From Piscicola geometra (lineage: Eukaryota; Annelida; Clitellata; Hirudinida; Piscicolidae), in NCBI GenBank assembly GCA_943735955.1, contig OX030957.1, forward strand, positions 6,441,301 to 6,505,300: a stretch of 64,000 nt of DNA, in the 5' to 3' direction. Below the pieces are notes generated by a model, which was given only the letters and a program-made list of their open reading frames with translations, was not told the origin of the DNA and made no database searches. This document shows, in pieces, positions 23,807 through 52,000 of the stretch. The translations under genes were made by a program, and so were the position numbers. Within the stretch, counting starts at the first letter, position 1, and the number at the start of each line of letters is the position of its first letter.

Positions 23807-26627
23807 TTAATCAACTTTAAATAATTCGATAATCTGAATTTAATGACTTCTCTTCGCCCCTCACATTGTTTATATAGCTCATAGTTATATATTGTAATTA
23901 GACTTTTATATTAGTAGACTGGAATATAACAAATAATTCAGCTGATGGGACTTGAAAAGGCAATTCAAGTCAATGTAGTAGTAAGAAGTAGAAATATATA
24001 AGGGGACCCGATAAATCTTTCAGATCCAGGACCCACGTCTTTTTTTTAATATAAAAAAATTCTAGAATTTAGTAAAAAGAATAAATTTTAAAAAATAAAA
24101 TTATTTTCGGTGTTTTGGAATTTAAAAAAAGTATTAATTCAAATACGCTTTTGACAAGGTTTTGCTATACAAGTTATTTTTCCTTTTAAATATTATTTTT
24201 CTGCTACATTTGTTTTGAATTTTGGCCCGTTACCATCCTTAAATTGTAAAAATAAGTATAATAGAAATTCCAAAAAGCAAAAATATATAAATGTAAAACA
24301 TTGATAAACTAAACTTGAATGTTGTTGCTTTCTGAATCAAATTAACTTGAACCTAAATCGAGTTCACTCCATTATTTTATTTTTGAATATAAGTTATATA
24401 ACTTAATTCATTTTTCAAATTATTCGAATAAAATACAACGATTGTTCAAAATTTTAATTTTACCATTTTTTTCTTTTTCCATTTATATTTTACAAATTAA
24501 GTACATAGAAAATGTTTCTTAAAGTTAAAATTATTTCGACAACTTGTTGAATGTTCCTTTTAGGTATTTCAAGAACTAAGACTAAAACTTATTTAAAAAA
24601 TCTTTCTTAGAAATTTTTTAAGAAAAATTACTGAAAGAAAAATCTAAAAGTGTCCAATTCTTTTGCTCTTGCTTGCATTGAAGACTCACTTCCCAACTCA
24701 GACCAATAATTCTGTATTCAACAAGCCTTCTTAAACTTTTTTGTCGCCATGCTTTCATGAGGTTTTGCTGTTTTACTTAGTTACTTTATTGCAAATTTTC
24801 AATCTCTTCAAAAAAAAGCAAAAAGAATTACACAAAAACGTTCTTTATATTCTTATTGACATCTTCTTCAGATAAAATAAAGTCTTTAGAGATATATTTT
24901 ATAATTTTAATTCTAAAATTACAAAAACTAAGTTTCATTAATTTTGTAAGTAAATTGTTCACTTAAACTCGACAATAAAAAGGAGAAAAATTAAACAATG
25001 AAACATAACTTATGTTTTAATGTTACATCAAGCGAATCACATGAATTTTTTACAATAGTCTAATTTCCAACCGTAAATGCACCGAATAATATAATTAATT
25101 TTATGCGAATTTAATGTTAACTGGAACAAATGAAAACTGTTGAAAAATGTACACTCATTAAAAGACAATGAAACGAAATCGATTTGACTAGAAGCTTATT
25201 TCGTCCACTAAAACCTGCCTCAGCAATACGATTCGTCGAAGATCTTAGTTGCAGACTAAGATGTAATAGGTTGTAATATTTGGTTTTTGTAAAAAATAAT
25301 TTAGCATATTATATGCTAAAATATTTGAAAACATGGAATAAAAAAATGTAACAAAATGATTATATCATGCTCTTTTTTCAAATCACAAGATCAACTAGGA
25401 AAGTGAATGGAGTTTAGAAACACTTCATTGAATTTTCTGCATATTAAATTAATCTTTTTAATAATTAAAAGTGATTTCATTAAAAATTCAGTTTCATGGG
25501 TCTATCTTACAATCTGAAAAGTGGGCCATTTTACATTTAATACTTTGTATATCATTTCAATGCATTTATTTGTCACAAAAGCATCAACATGGGCGATGGG
25601 TTGTCTAAGTTTTCAACCGCTCGACGTTGACCCGAGAATTTTATTTCTTCAGTTGAAATGTACACCAGCAAGAAAATAATTCAACCTTTTAAAAGAAGGC
25701 ATGAAATCTCTTAAATTCCTAAATTAAGGGGCTAAGATGGCCAATTTGGTTATGGAAAACTTAAAATGGAATGGATGAATTGATCTTCCAATATGAAAGA
25801 TTGGACATTATTTGTCTGATTACTTAGTTGTTCTTAGTGCTTCATTTTCATCTGTTTTGTACATTTAAAGCTACTTTCAAGTTAAAAATAGATGCGTGAT
25901 ATTCATTTTGTTGAGCTTGAAAGAGTCAATAACGAGAGTGGCTGTGAACCCCTAACCATAACCCTAGCCCTAACCCTAACAATAAAAAATATATAAAAAG
26001 AACCCGTCCGATACAAAAACGAATACAAAGAAATTTACTTTTTCGGCTTCAATTGAAGCCATTCTATGAACGATGAGTTTATAACATTAATTTAAAGCAA
26101 GCTAAAGAAAAGAATGGCAGTAATAATAAGCTGGTCTTTGTGTTAATCTACTCAATTATTTTCTTGAGTATTTAAATATAAAAACGTGCTTCAGCTTCAT
26201 TTATAAAATAACTTTTTCAAATCTTTAGCGCTGTTAAATTATTCGAATGATTTGGTGGGGGGTACATGTTATTTCTTTAAGCAATGGCGCCGCCAGATTT
26301 TAAACAAACGTAAATAAATGTCTTGTTATTTAATGTTTAACACTCTAATTTTTTAAAGAAAAGTATAAACAAATCATTTTAAATTTAATCTAAGAAATTG
26401 TACTCCACGATATATTAGATCGATTTATAAGTTGAAATTTAAAAGAAAACAACTAACTTAGTCGTTCTTAATCCTACATCTTTTTTCCGATGTATACTTC
26501 GGAATAAATAAATAAACTGCAATTTGACAACTCATTATATTTTCCAAATGTTTCTGAAAACTTGAACATTGCCAACGAAAGATCAAACAAGCCATACCTT
26601 CTAAACATCACTGAAGTCTTTGGTATC
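23807..26627. other. Divergent intergenic region, no gene seen
   Basis: 2.8 kb between the start of the PAN-fibrinogen gene (minus) and LIN54 (plus), about 70% AT. It must hold both promoters. I see no coding exon; a telomere-like tract lies at 25949-25980. Confidence 0.6.
25949..25980 (-). repeat. Interstitial telomere-like (CCCTAA)n
   Basis: Five CCCTAA-type units with small variants (CCATAA, CCCTAG) on the + strand, i.e. TTAGGG on the minus strand, the usual animal telomere motif. Confidence 0.8.
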
Positions 26628-31895
<5,268 letters not shown>

Positions 31896-31900
<5 letters not shown>

Positions 31901-31938
31901 AGCTCGTCCGGGTTTACGCCACGTTAATAATATTCTTC
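31896..31938 (-). repeat. Dispersed 42-bp repeat, copy B, over the LIN54 stop
   Basis: Inverted copy of 20040-20081 with about 90% identity (shares AACCCGGACGAGCTTCAAG). The LIN54 stop codon TGA (31898-31900) falls inside it. Confidence 0.75.
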
Positions 31939-32076
31939 ATTTTATAATTTACATTTATATTTGTATTATCATCTCTGATTCTTATTACTTATTAGCATCA
32001 GTATCCTATAATTATCCACTATTATCTCGTGTCTTATGCCACATGTAACATGGCCTGCGTCTGTCAAACCGTGATC

Positions 32077-32082
32077 AATAAA
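32077..32082 (+). other. Polyadenylation signal (LIN54)
   Basis: AATAAA 177 bp after the LIN54 stop, followed by an A/T-rich stretch. Confidence 0.6.
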
Positions 32083-33286
32083 GACTATTAAAAAAAATTT
32101 ATCGTTTTTTTCATTGGGGTGTTTTTAGGCATTTGTTTTGGGTTCGATTGGATTGGGAGTTTTATATATATGTATTTGATTGTTTTTTGGTGCAGATTGC
32201 GAATTTTTTTTTCTTTTTTAAAAGTTAATATTATTCTTCAAAATAATGTAAAATTTAAATTTTGTTTTATAAAGTATTTTTCAATTCAATATTTATTCAT
32301 ACATTTAATAATATTTTAAATTCCTTTAACCACATTTCATTATTTCATGCAGATTCAAGTCCCTGATGGAACTTTCAATACTGTTAATACTTCTTTCTGT
32401 TTACAATTTTAATTTATTCTAATTAAAATAACTTAATTTGTTTAGCATTTAATTCATGTAATATGTTTTCTTCTTTGTTGATTCGAAATTAGAATGATAT
32501 GTACAGTAATCTTGCAAATCGATCTAGGTCATTTAAATTAGAACATTAAATTGTTCATTTTAAATTGTCGAATGAACTAAAATGCCATTACTTTTGTGCA
32601 CTTTTCAAGTTCAAGAAACATGTCTGAAATGCAATTAAGAGCTTTATTGATTAGTGTGGCGTAACACAGAAAAAAACAGCTGAGTTACCAATAAACTTAT
32701 TTATTTTCAGAAACCATACAAAATTGGATTTTAATGATGGACAAAAATGTATTAGATAACAGAAATATTAGTGATTAACTATTTCGTAAAGAACAAGTGG
32801 TTTATAAAGATATTGTAGGTTATTAGTACTTTCATATTAAATGAGTCTTAAAGGCCAGAAGAGCTTAAAAATAGGAAAGTTTGAGTAAGAGAACTCTTTA
32901 AAAACGAGCTTGTTTTTCCAACGAATTTGAGTTTATAGTGGAACAAAGTCTTTCAAAGAAGTAGATCCAAATTCGTGGCTTCACGTTCGTGTTATGAAAA
33001 AAAACGTTCTATAAATAAAAAATACTATATAAAAAATTTATGATTCAATTTAGTGACTCAGATAACTAAGTATTCTTTCAAGTTTAAGTTTACGTTTTTT
33101 TAATTTATCAGATTTTATGGTTAGTTACATCTTGAGTTTGCAAGCATTTGTTGATATGCGTTTAAGAATTAACGAAGTAGATTTTTCACGGATTTGCAAA
33201 AAAAACATATTCAAAATAATTTTGTCAATATTTTATTTATGAGAATTATATTTTATCTGAATCATTTATAATCTACAGTTGATTGA
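32083..33286. other. Spacer between LIN54 and CUL4
   Basis: 1.2 kb of AT-rich DNA with the presumed CUL4 promoter. No coding signal recognised. Confidence 0.55.
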
Positions 33287-41611
<8,325 letters not shown>

Positions 41612-41631
<20 letters not shown>

Positions 41632-41790
41632 GGTGTCGTTATGTGGAGGTGTTGTTGTTGTTTGTTGTGCGTTGTTGTACCTTACCACTGCATCGCATGA
41701 GGTGTTGTTGTTGTGTGGAGGTGTTGTTGTGCGTTGTTGTACTTCGCATGAGGTGTTGTTTTGTGGAGGTCTTGTTGTTGTGTGGTTGGT
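41612..41790 (+). repeat. Tandem duplication spanning the CUL4 stop codon
   Basis: The end of the coding sequence and first 3' UTR bases (TCGCATGAGGTGT, GTGGAGGT, TTGTTGT) recur twice more downstream, at 41693 and 41744, after the true stop at 41629-41631. The second copy even keeps a TACCACTGCATCGCATGA version of the last codons. Confidence 0.85.
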
Positions 41791-41791
41791 T

Positions 41792-43072
41792 TTTGTATTA
41801 TTTGTTGTGTGTTGGGGTTGTTTGTGTTAGTTATCTTGTGTGGTATTGGTTGTTGTGTGGTGTTACTGTGTGGTATTGGTTATTGTGTGGCGGTGTTATT
41901 ATTAACTTAAAATTAGTCGCCTGTATATTATTCACGTTCAATACAATACCTGTACACCATTGCAGACCCGGCGGGAAAAGTGTATAGGAAAGTGCAAGAG
42001 TTTTGTACAACAAGAATACAAATTAATATCACCAACGTTGGCACTGTTAATATCTGTTTTCAGAATAAAGATTTTTTTTTGATAAGTTAAATTGAACTAA
42101 TTATCAGTATAGTTAATTTCCAGAAATTCTATTAGTTTTTATGTTATAAAAATTATTTTTAATGATTTAGTCGTTATATCGTTACTTTAAATTTTTATGT
42201 TTGTCTTCATAAGTCACTCAAACTTCAAATCTAAGTTGGTTTATAATACACTTTATTGATATGGAAAGTTTCGCCTAAAATGGTCAAGTCAATGGTTAAA
42301 TACAATAGGTTATTGCCTTAAAATTATTATTTTTTATTACTATTACTTATTTAAAGGAAAGCAGATGATGTTTAAAAAATCTTTTCCTAATTTGTTTATT
42401 CTCTTCAAGATAGTAAAGTGGTTTAAACATGAATCATTTAGTTATTTGATTAATAAATGGAATTAATAGCTTACTCTCAAAATACTAAAACAGACTTTAA
42501 ATACTCGTTGCTATAGGCTTATAGTCTATTCTTTTAATATATTATTATTTCAAAAAGAAATAAAAGCGGTAAAAAGCTTTAAAAAGACATTCCAAAGCGT
42601 GCCCTTTGAGATTACTGCTGTATGCGATTCCGATGGTGAAGAAGAAAAACTAAAAATATAAGTTAAATTTAAACCACATATTGGATAGCATTATAAAATA
42701 TATTTTAATATTCGATATGACCTGGACATTGCTTTCTCTCACATGTATTTATACAATTGCTTCTAAATTCTTCATGATAAAATTTTTATATGTATCATGA
42801 AAATAATTTATTTTATTTACACAATATTGCGTTAGAAAATCTCAAACTTATGCATGAAACTTAATGAGTCTCAGAATAGAAGCATGGTTGATCATTTTTA
42901 TGCAAGCCGATAAATACAACAATGGAGACGCTACATTGCCTGGAATAAAGACACTCGATGATGGGAACAATACGTTACAGCCACACAGCAAGCATTCAAA
43001 ACTATAAACCTTATAAATGCAAAACTAAAAGCTGAATACACAGCTACTAGATGCTTCGAATTGCATTCCGAT
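41792..43072. other. Convergent spacer CUL4/plakin
   Basis: AT-rich, no gene seen. A CUL4-side AATAAA is at 42064-42069; a plakin-side AATAAA (minus strand) is near 42807-42812. Confidence 0.55.
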
Positions 43073-46000
43073 TTAATTCTTCATCGCTCTGAGTGCCTTC
43101 AGGGGGTTCAAGACGGTTTTCTTGAAGTGTCTCAGTCGTTCCTCGCTCACGTACACCCTGTTACAGCTGGCTACGTCAATACGAGAGGGGTCGGCAACCA
43201 CGACTGCACGCACGTAGCCCTCTTTGATGGCGTCTCCGATGTACATCTCAATGCCTTTCGTCTTTTCTCTGAAGGCACCACTGCTCGGGTCGATCAAGCC
43301 CACCTTAACCGCCTCTGAGAAACTCATTCTCTCCTGTGTGACGGGGTTCAGGACGCTGTTGATCTGGTAGGTCTTCGTTTCAACCACTGGCTCTCTGTTG
43401 TTGTGGCGGTGGATGGATAAGTGAACAAATGATAGTTTCTTTAGTGCATTTGATAAATTTATTGAGAAAAAGGCAAGAAAAAGAAGAAAAAATTTTTGAG
43501 CAAGTGAATACTGAACCCACTTTGGCGGGGAAGTTCCCTTGAACTCGACCAGCAGCAGACCACAGTCCAGGGCGTCTGCCAGGCTCATCGTTTGTCCCGT
43601 CTCTTTGTCACTGTAGGTCCCTTCCTTCTGGTTCAGCATGCCTTTGTGGGGTTGTGGCACATTGTTATAGGCTTTATCTCGAACAATGTGACACGACACA
43701 ACATTAAGTTATAACCTATAACTTACAAGCAATCAATCGATTCATTCAATCGTCCAACGTTAACTTAAAAGTATAAAACTTTTTCCAAATCTGTTGAGTT
43801 TTTTAACATAAATAATTCAATTGGAGTGTTAGTAGAACCCATGGAGGTGGCTTCCTCCACGGAGTAAATCCTGTCAGAGTGCAGCTCCTTGACTGCCTTC
43901 AAGACGTAGGGTCTGCTCTCCTTGATGGTGGTGATCGTCATCAGGCCTATGTCTCGCACCTGCTCTTTCGACTTACTCACCGACACTCGTTCTACCTAAG
44001 AAGGTGAGAAGAAACTGTTGTTTAATAATTAAACAATTAATTTAATTACAATTAAACTTTAATTGCAGAAGGAGAATCAATTGTTTAATTTTTTCGCTAA
44101 TAAGTTTAAAGACAATTATTATATAATCTTTAAAATAATAGATAAATTTTAAATGTTTAGTTATACAAAATATTCTATATAGATCGCTTCACCATTATGT
44201 TTCCAGAATTCATCGCCACAGGAATGGCCACGGCTTCTTTCGTTACGGGATTGACATACTTTCCTGAAATTAATAATAATTAAATGATTTAATATGAATA
44301 TTTTATTCATGGTTCTGATTTATTGAATCACAATTTAAATTTTGTTTTCACACATCACGTTTTCAAGTTAAACTTCAAATATCCAGTTATTATTTTGGAA
44401 TGACTTAAGACTCTTAAGTTCGAAAGAATCCACAGACGCAGTCCATCTCACCTTCACTCTGGTTGATGATTCCCAAGGCTACAGCTTGGTCGAGTGAGAT
44501 CCTCTCACCACTGTTCGGGTGCTTGACGCCTGTGTGGTAGTGGTTGTTAAATGGCTGTTGTGTGGTAGTGTGATAGTGGTTGTTAAATGGCTGTTGTGTG
44601 GTAGTGTGGTAGTGTTTGTTAAATGGCTGTTGTGTGGTAGTGTGGTAGTGGTTGTTAAATGGCTGTTGTGTGGTAGTGTGATAGTGGTTGGGGTCGTTGA
44701 GATGGTGTGGTAGCGGTAGTGGTTATAAAAGTGCTTGAGGTTGTAGAAATAGTGATTGTAAAAGTCGCAAAATTTAAATTCCAACATTTTTCCACATCAT
44801 GAACAAACACTCTATTTTCTAAAGAGCCATACAGACTCATCTTTCCAAATCTCTTCAAACACCACCCTGCCACCTGTAATGACGAAAGTATAGTTCTCTT
44901 CCTGGTGGCTTGAGTAGATGCGAGAGGACTCAGCCGTTTGTTTCTGTCTGTTTATCATCAAGTACATTAGCCTTTGGAATATTATACAATAAAAATATGA
45001 ATATTATAGAATAAAAATATGAATATTATACAATAAAAATATGAATATTATACAATAAAAATATGAATATTATACAATAAAAATATGAATATTATACAAT
45101 AAAAATATGAATATTATACAATAAAAATATGAATATTATACAATAAAAATATGAATATTATACAATAAAAATATGAATATTATACAATAAAAATATGAAT
45201 ATTATACAATAAAAATATGAATATTATACAATAAAAATATGAATATTATACAATAAAAATATGAATATTATACAATAAAAATATGAATATTATACAATAA
45301 AAATATGAATATTATACAATAAAAATATGAATATTATACAATAAAAATATGAATATTATACAATAAAAATATGAATATTATACAATAAAAATATGAATAT
45401 TATACAATAAAAATATGAATATTATACAATAAAAATATGAATATTATACAATAAAAATATGAATATTATACAATAAAAATATGAATATTATACAATAAAA
45501 ATATGAATATTATACAATAAAAATATGAATATTATAAAATGAAAATATGAATATTATAAAATAAAAATATGAATAATATACAATAAAAATATGAATATTA
45601 TACAATAAAAATATGAATATTATATAATAAAAATATGAATATTATACAATAAAAATATGAATATTATACAATAAAAATATGAGTATTATACAATAAAAAT
45701 ATGAATATTATACAATAAAAATATGAATATGATACAAAAAAATATGAATATTATACCATACAATACTGCGATAAATATTATAAAATACAATACAATGATA
45801 AATATTATAAAATACAATTATTATTATTACAATACAATGATAAAATATTATACAATACAGCGACGAATATTATAACGTGAAGTTAACCCGACCGTTTACA
45901 AGCTTGAGTATATAATTTGGAATTGAAAAGAATAATCATAAAAACTCCTATTAATATTTTATTAATATTATTAATAATATTAATATTATTAATAATATTA

Positions 46001-49000
46001 TTAATAATCTTATTAATATTTTATTTCACGTCTATTTAAATAGCACATCACCTTTCCACATGAAATTCCTCTTCACTATAATCTCGGCCAATGCTGTCGT
46101 AGTCAAGCTCGTCAGTTGACATCTCTGTCATCCATTTCCTGACGAAGAGAAGTTGGATGAAAAGACATAAAGAAATATGCTATAATGACAGAAATTTTAA
46201 ATAAATGGGAAATGTAATTCAAATCAATATTTTATCTAGTTATTTTTACTTGTTATGTTACTTTTAATATAAAATCTTTAATTTTCTGAAAATTAAATGA
46301 ATTATTTTATTTTATTTTTCTATTAAAAACGTAATTCTCACTCGATCCAGTGGGCAGGGTCGACGAACTTGTATTCTTTCCAGTTCTCGACGCTCAAGAG
46401 GTACTGCGGGTGTTGGGTTGTTTCCAGGAGAACCTTGTACACTTCCCATCCCCTCCAGAACTCCTGCAAACGACAATAGTGAGATCGTAAAGGGGTTTCG
46501 AAACAACAAGATCGGTCATTTAATTTAGTAAAAAGTGCTATATAAAGTTATTTGATTGATTGATTGAAAAGTGAGACCATGAGGGGGTTCCACAGCGTGA
46601 TTTGGTGTGAGTGTTGCAGTATTTTGTTGAATTAATGCATTGTGTTGTATTTTATTGTAATTAATGGCTGGTTAGTTTTAAAGGTTTGCTAACCTTGTAC
46701 TTGGAAAGGAGTTCCTCCAGAGGGATGGTCTGAATCACCAGCAGGTGGCCGTTTTCGCCAGCTTTGATAAGTAACCAATTATCGAATTAAATAAATTATC
46801 GAAACACAAGCATAATAAAGTAGAAATGATAACACGATGAGATTCGAAACAATGTATCAGAGCAATGTCTTTTTAACCCATGCACAACCGATGCGAAGAG
46901 ACAAACTCACAAATGTAGTCAGGGTCGGGGGGCTGTTCAAGGAGCTTCTCCAACAACTCAAACCTCTCCTGGAGGGTCTTGTACGGCATGTAGGCGTCCC
47001 AGAAGGGTGAAAAAGTGCTGCGGATGGAACAGAGAAGTTTCGAGATGCTTTTCTTGTCCTCTATCTTCAAACCTCTCAGCATGCGTTTCTTAGAGATGAA
47101 TGGCAGTGTTAAAAGCGTTGATTTATAAATTTATTTTAGATCGATTTTGTATTTATAAAAAAGCTCTAGAAAAATATTTGATTGAATGATGGGTTGTAAT
47201 GATCTAGTGAATAAATGACGCTGATCAATATACGCATTTTTTCTTTTTTGTGTTGAGACATCGATTAGAGTACGAAAGGCAGGTAGGTAGGTGATAGATG
47301 GATAGGCCTGACCTCTAATGATTTATGTATTTTGAAGTTATTGTGCTTTTATCATTGTATATCAGTGCCTCTTCCATTGATCAAAATCAATAATGATAAT
47401 AATGATTTATTATTGAATCCATTAACTTTATTACGCTGCTGACAACTCTATTGATAAACTGTACATTAGCCTCGGTCGTTAAGCCAAGGGTTAACATAGC
47501 AACGTCATTCATGAATTCCTTAAAATCTCATCCAACACTAAATGCTTTAGTTCAGCTATTAGTCGCCATTGAGTGAATACAAGTCGTGACAAAGTTCCCA
47601 GGTGAGAATGTAAAGAGTAGCAAATGCTATTGTCTTTGTTGAATAGTTGGTAGGTCAGTTTTGACATTCGATTGTTCTTTGATATAGATTCAAGTTATCA
47701 AAGCTAGAAAATGTAGATTTAAGTTTAGGGTGTTTAAACCACCAAAGGTCTTCTCGTCTTTCTAACAGGCCATTTTATTTGTGTTGAACTTGTGTGGGAA
47801 AGATTGTGAAGTAAAAAAAGATTTGGTAATTAACCTGAAGTTCGTACCAAACCCTTAATTACGATGATCAAATGTAATGAATGTAAACCCGCGTCGAAAA
47901 ATGCATATAAAAACGGGTAAAAAAATACAAAGTAAAAGCAAAAACTCAGAAAAAGATATAAAACACAAACACACAGACAAATAAACACACAGAAACATAA
48001 ACACACAAACACATAAACACACATACACATAAACACATAAACACACAGACGCATAAACACCTAAACATATAGACCAACACACCTCTGAAGAGTTCCACAC
48101 TCGTATCACGTGCAGGAGGAAGAGGATAATGGTCTTTCCGTACTTCCTGACCACTTCTGTCCACGAAAATAAAAACTTCATGCACAGTCTGTGGTGGATG
48201 AGTGGATGGATGGATGGATGGATGGATGGATGAGTGGATGGATGGATGGATGGATGAGTGGATGAGTGGATGGATGGATGAGTGGATGGATGGATGGATG
48301 GATGAGTGGATGGATGGATGAGTGGATGGATGGATGGGTGAGTGGGTGGAGGAAAAGATAAGTGGATAGATGAATAAATAATTGAGTGGATGGGAAATTA
48401 AGGATAATCTATAATTACAAACGATAAAAGAATGGTTCTCATTCAACAACTCAACATCAGCATTAACTTCGACACATAGATAGGCGAGTGCAGGTACTAA
48501 AACTAGATTAATTGTAAATACAACGATAATAGTACAGGATGAAAGCTTATTGGTTTTAGAAGTGCAGCATTAAATAAGGGTGAGTTGTACAGGTGAATGG
48601 ATTATCACCTACTTCATGGCTCAATAAAATAAGGGTGAGTTGTACAGATGGATGCAATATCACTAACTTCATGGCTCAATAAAATAAGGGTGAGTTGTAC
48701 AGATGGATGCAATATCACTAACTTCATGGCTGCTTCGATGGCATCGGCATCCTGTCCACTGGGCGATAAGATGAGCGCTGGTGCCCTGTACACGTCTTCG
48801 TTTAGGTTCTTCACCTGGATGAATGGATGCATGAATGAATGGATGCATGGATGCATGAATGCATGGATGCATGAATGCATGGATGCATGAATGCATGGAT
48901 GCATGAATGCATGGATGCATGAATGCATGGATGCATGAATGAATTAATGCATTGGTCAATCAAACAAAAATAATTTTTTGTGCGTGTTTGAACAATAAAC

Positions 49001-52000
49001 AACTCTAACTTTCCATTGACTAGTCGAATTATCCAGCACAAGCACCTCCTCCCCCTCATGCAAGCAAATCTGAAAAAGATTAAATTAACTTTGTTCTATA
49101 TTTGAACCACTTTAATAAGCTGAATTATTTTTCATATTTATTCAATCATGAGTTGCATTTAAATTATATTTCAAAACTGTGTATAATTGTCAAAGAAAAA
49201 AAATTCCTTCCATTAGCACCACCCAACAGCACCAACATCTTTAGTGACATAATCAGCCAGAGAGATGGCTGGGAAGGGCTGTGTGGCTGGTGTCTTGGTG
49301 AGTCTCACAGGCGTCAACTGCTTGCTTTGTTGCAGCAGTTTGCAAACACGCGCTTGCCAGCTGAGAAATATCGTTATGGCCGTCTGCAAAAAGATATTTT
49401 GAAAGTTTGAAACCAATGAATGCTATAAAACTGGTCCATATAAAACTATTACAACACAAAACTTTATTTTCTTTTGAGAGTTCATTGCCGAAGATTTGCG
49501 AAACAATGTAAAACCTAAATAATGAAAAAACTGTTTTATTCCTACCATTCATGACACAAACATTTATTTATTTTTCGATTCCAACATCAACGGCACCTTA
49601 ATCTCGAGCAAGAGTTTCTGGTTGATGTTTGCCTGCAGGGAGGTTTCTCTGACGTCAACGATGCACAGGAGAGAGTGGGCCTTGCTCAGGTCGACAGGCA
49701 TCCACTCAGAAGTCTCCTTGATGGCGTGGAAAAACTGTGGGGGGTAGGAGAAAAAGGTTGGGTGGAGAGGAGGGAGGGTTGGATGACAATGAAGAAAAGG
49801 TGAGGGTGATGGGGAAGAGGAAGAAGACAATAAAGAGAAGGTTGGTGATGACGTAATGATGATGGGGTAGATGGAGATGAGGTAGTTATGATTGGTATTC
49901 AGGCTTTTGTTGATGTTTGGTGCTGGTTGGCAGCACAATGTTTTTAAAAAGAGAACGAAGGGGAAATTTTTTTTTAAATGCTGGTGATAAAGTGATCGAT
50001 TTCTTATAGGGTAGTCTACAACGAACTACAACCACATAACGCATTTTCTTGCGTGAATGACTTTCTAAAAACCTGGTGGTGTTCTGAGCAGTGCTTCAGA
50101 TGCACTTGCGAACACTCCATCAGCCTTTCCAGCCACTTCCAGGCATTCCTCGTTCCCAGCATGCAACTCTTAAATTTTTTAATAACTTGTTAAAAAAGCT
50201 ATTTATTTTAAGATAATTTCAAGATAATTTTTTTCAACGTTTAAGACATCAAAGTTGATTTAAACACTGATGATTAACCCTCCTCTACCTGGTAGTCATT
50301 GGCGGTGATGGGGTGTGGAGAGGTTTCATCTGCTGCCTTTTCAGTCAGCTCGAGGGCTTGGTTTCTTATCTCGTCGTGGAGATTCTAATCGAATAGTAAA
50401 ATATTAATAATGATGGGGTAAAAAATTATAATAAATCAATGGGCTTATTGTTAGTATGGTGATTACAGTAATGATGATCATTTTAGTCTCCAAAAACATA
50501 AACGTATGTTCTAATTTGGTTCCACATTTCGAAGAATAGAAATTACGAAATTTCGACTTGATTAGTTTTAATAATAGAAGTTTATTTTAAAAACGATAAT
50601 ATTCACGATTCATTTTACAAATCTCATCTTTTAGAGTATTAAATAAATGTAAATTTTCATTAAAAAATCTTTATATATATATATAGTTTTATTTAACTGA
50701 ACTTAAAAACGTAGAATCAATTTATCTTGGGCATAATTATATTCCATTTACAAAAATGTCTGGCATTAAGAGGTGATTATATTTTAATTGCCTATTCACT
50801 GCATTTGCGAGATTTGGATAGGCGTGGGGCTGGTGATGACGGATGGCCAACTCAAATATTTGACAGTGTGAATGTAATTGCGTTAATGTGTGGAATTTTT
50901 GTTTTGCTATTCTCAGAAATGTTTAATGTTTGGTGCTTCTTTCATGGTAGGAAATATTTCGGGAATTCGGGAATGCGTGCATATTAGCACGTGGAATAAA
51001 GAACCGTTTTGCTATTTCATATAAAAATTCAGTTAAAAATGGGGTTACAGTGGCGCTATAACATTAAGACTTGAAATAATGAGCTAAACGTTACAGATCT
51101 TCGTCTCAACAACCACTAAAACAACCACTACAACAACAACTACGACAACCAATAAAACAACCAATAAAACAACCAAAACTTCAAGAACCCTTACAACCAG
51201 AAAAACTAAAACAACATCTCACCCCAAACGAGTCCTCAAGGCTGAGCAGCTTAAAGGAGTTTTCTAGACACTTCGACTGTCTTTCCAGACCTTCCTGCAG
51301 TTTCACAAATACTTATCACACAATTGGTGATAATTATAATTATAAATTATACTCTATAAAAATGTAAAATAATAATAAATAATTTTAGAAAAGTGCTAAT
51401 AAGCGAATACATAGTTTTGAATGTTAATTCAATCAATTTTAAAACCTATTACTTATATAAATTATAAAAATTATTTCTAATGATCTAATACATTTTTTCA
51501 TATAATTGAAAGAATTGCAGCGCAGGCGTGTCTAGTCAATTCCTTAATTTAAATCACAAACTAGAAAATTTTATTATCAAACTATTAATTATACTCTATT
51601 AAATAAAAAATCAACTTATAAAAACTATTATTAACTAAATCTCAAATATACTCTTTTCCAATCTTATAGAAAATCTTTAAATTCAGTTAAATTTACTTTT
51701 TTGACGGCATTATCCCAATACTTCTTCTTCAACTCTTGCGTATTCTGCAGCGCCTCCTTGCCTGCTTGCTTGTTCCTCCCAAACTGCATTGCTTCCATCT
51801 GGAGACGATCGAGAAATTAGGTTGATCACACGTTGTGGTAGTTTAAAAGACTTTGAGGTTTTCTCAAACTTTTATTAAACTATAACTTAAACTTATAGTT
51901 TCAAATAAGCCATGATGATGAGGGTGGGGATGATGATGGTGATGATGATTTTGATCTTTGATGCTTTTAGTGGATGTATCCATGTAGCTCGTCAAAACTC

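Noticed and set aside
43706..43726. Perfect short palindrome TAAGTTATA-ACC-TATAACTTA
   Set aside because: Nine-base arms in AT-rich intron DNA are expected by chance at this scale; no flanking duplication.
44978..45745. CRISPR-like regular array
   Set aside because: There are no unique spacers; it is a continuous 22-bp satellite in a eukaryotic intron.
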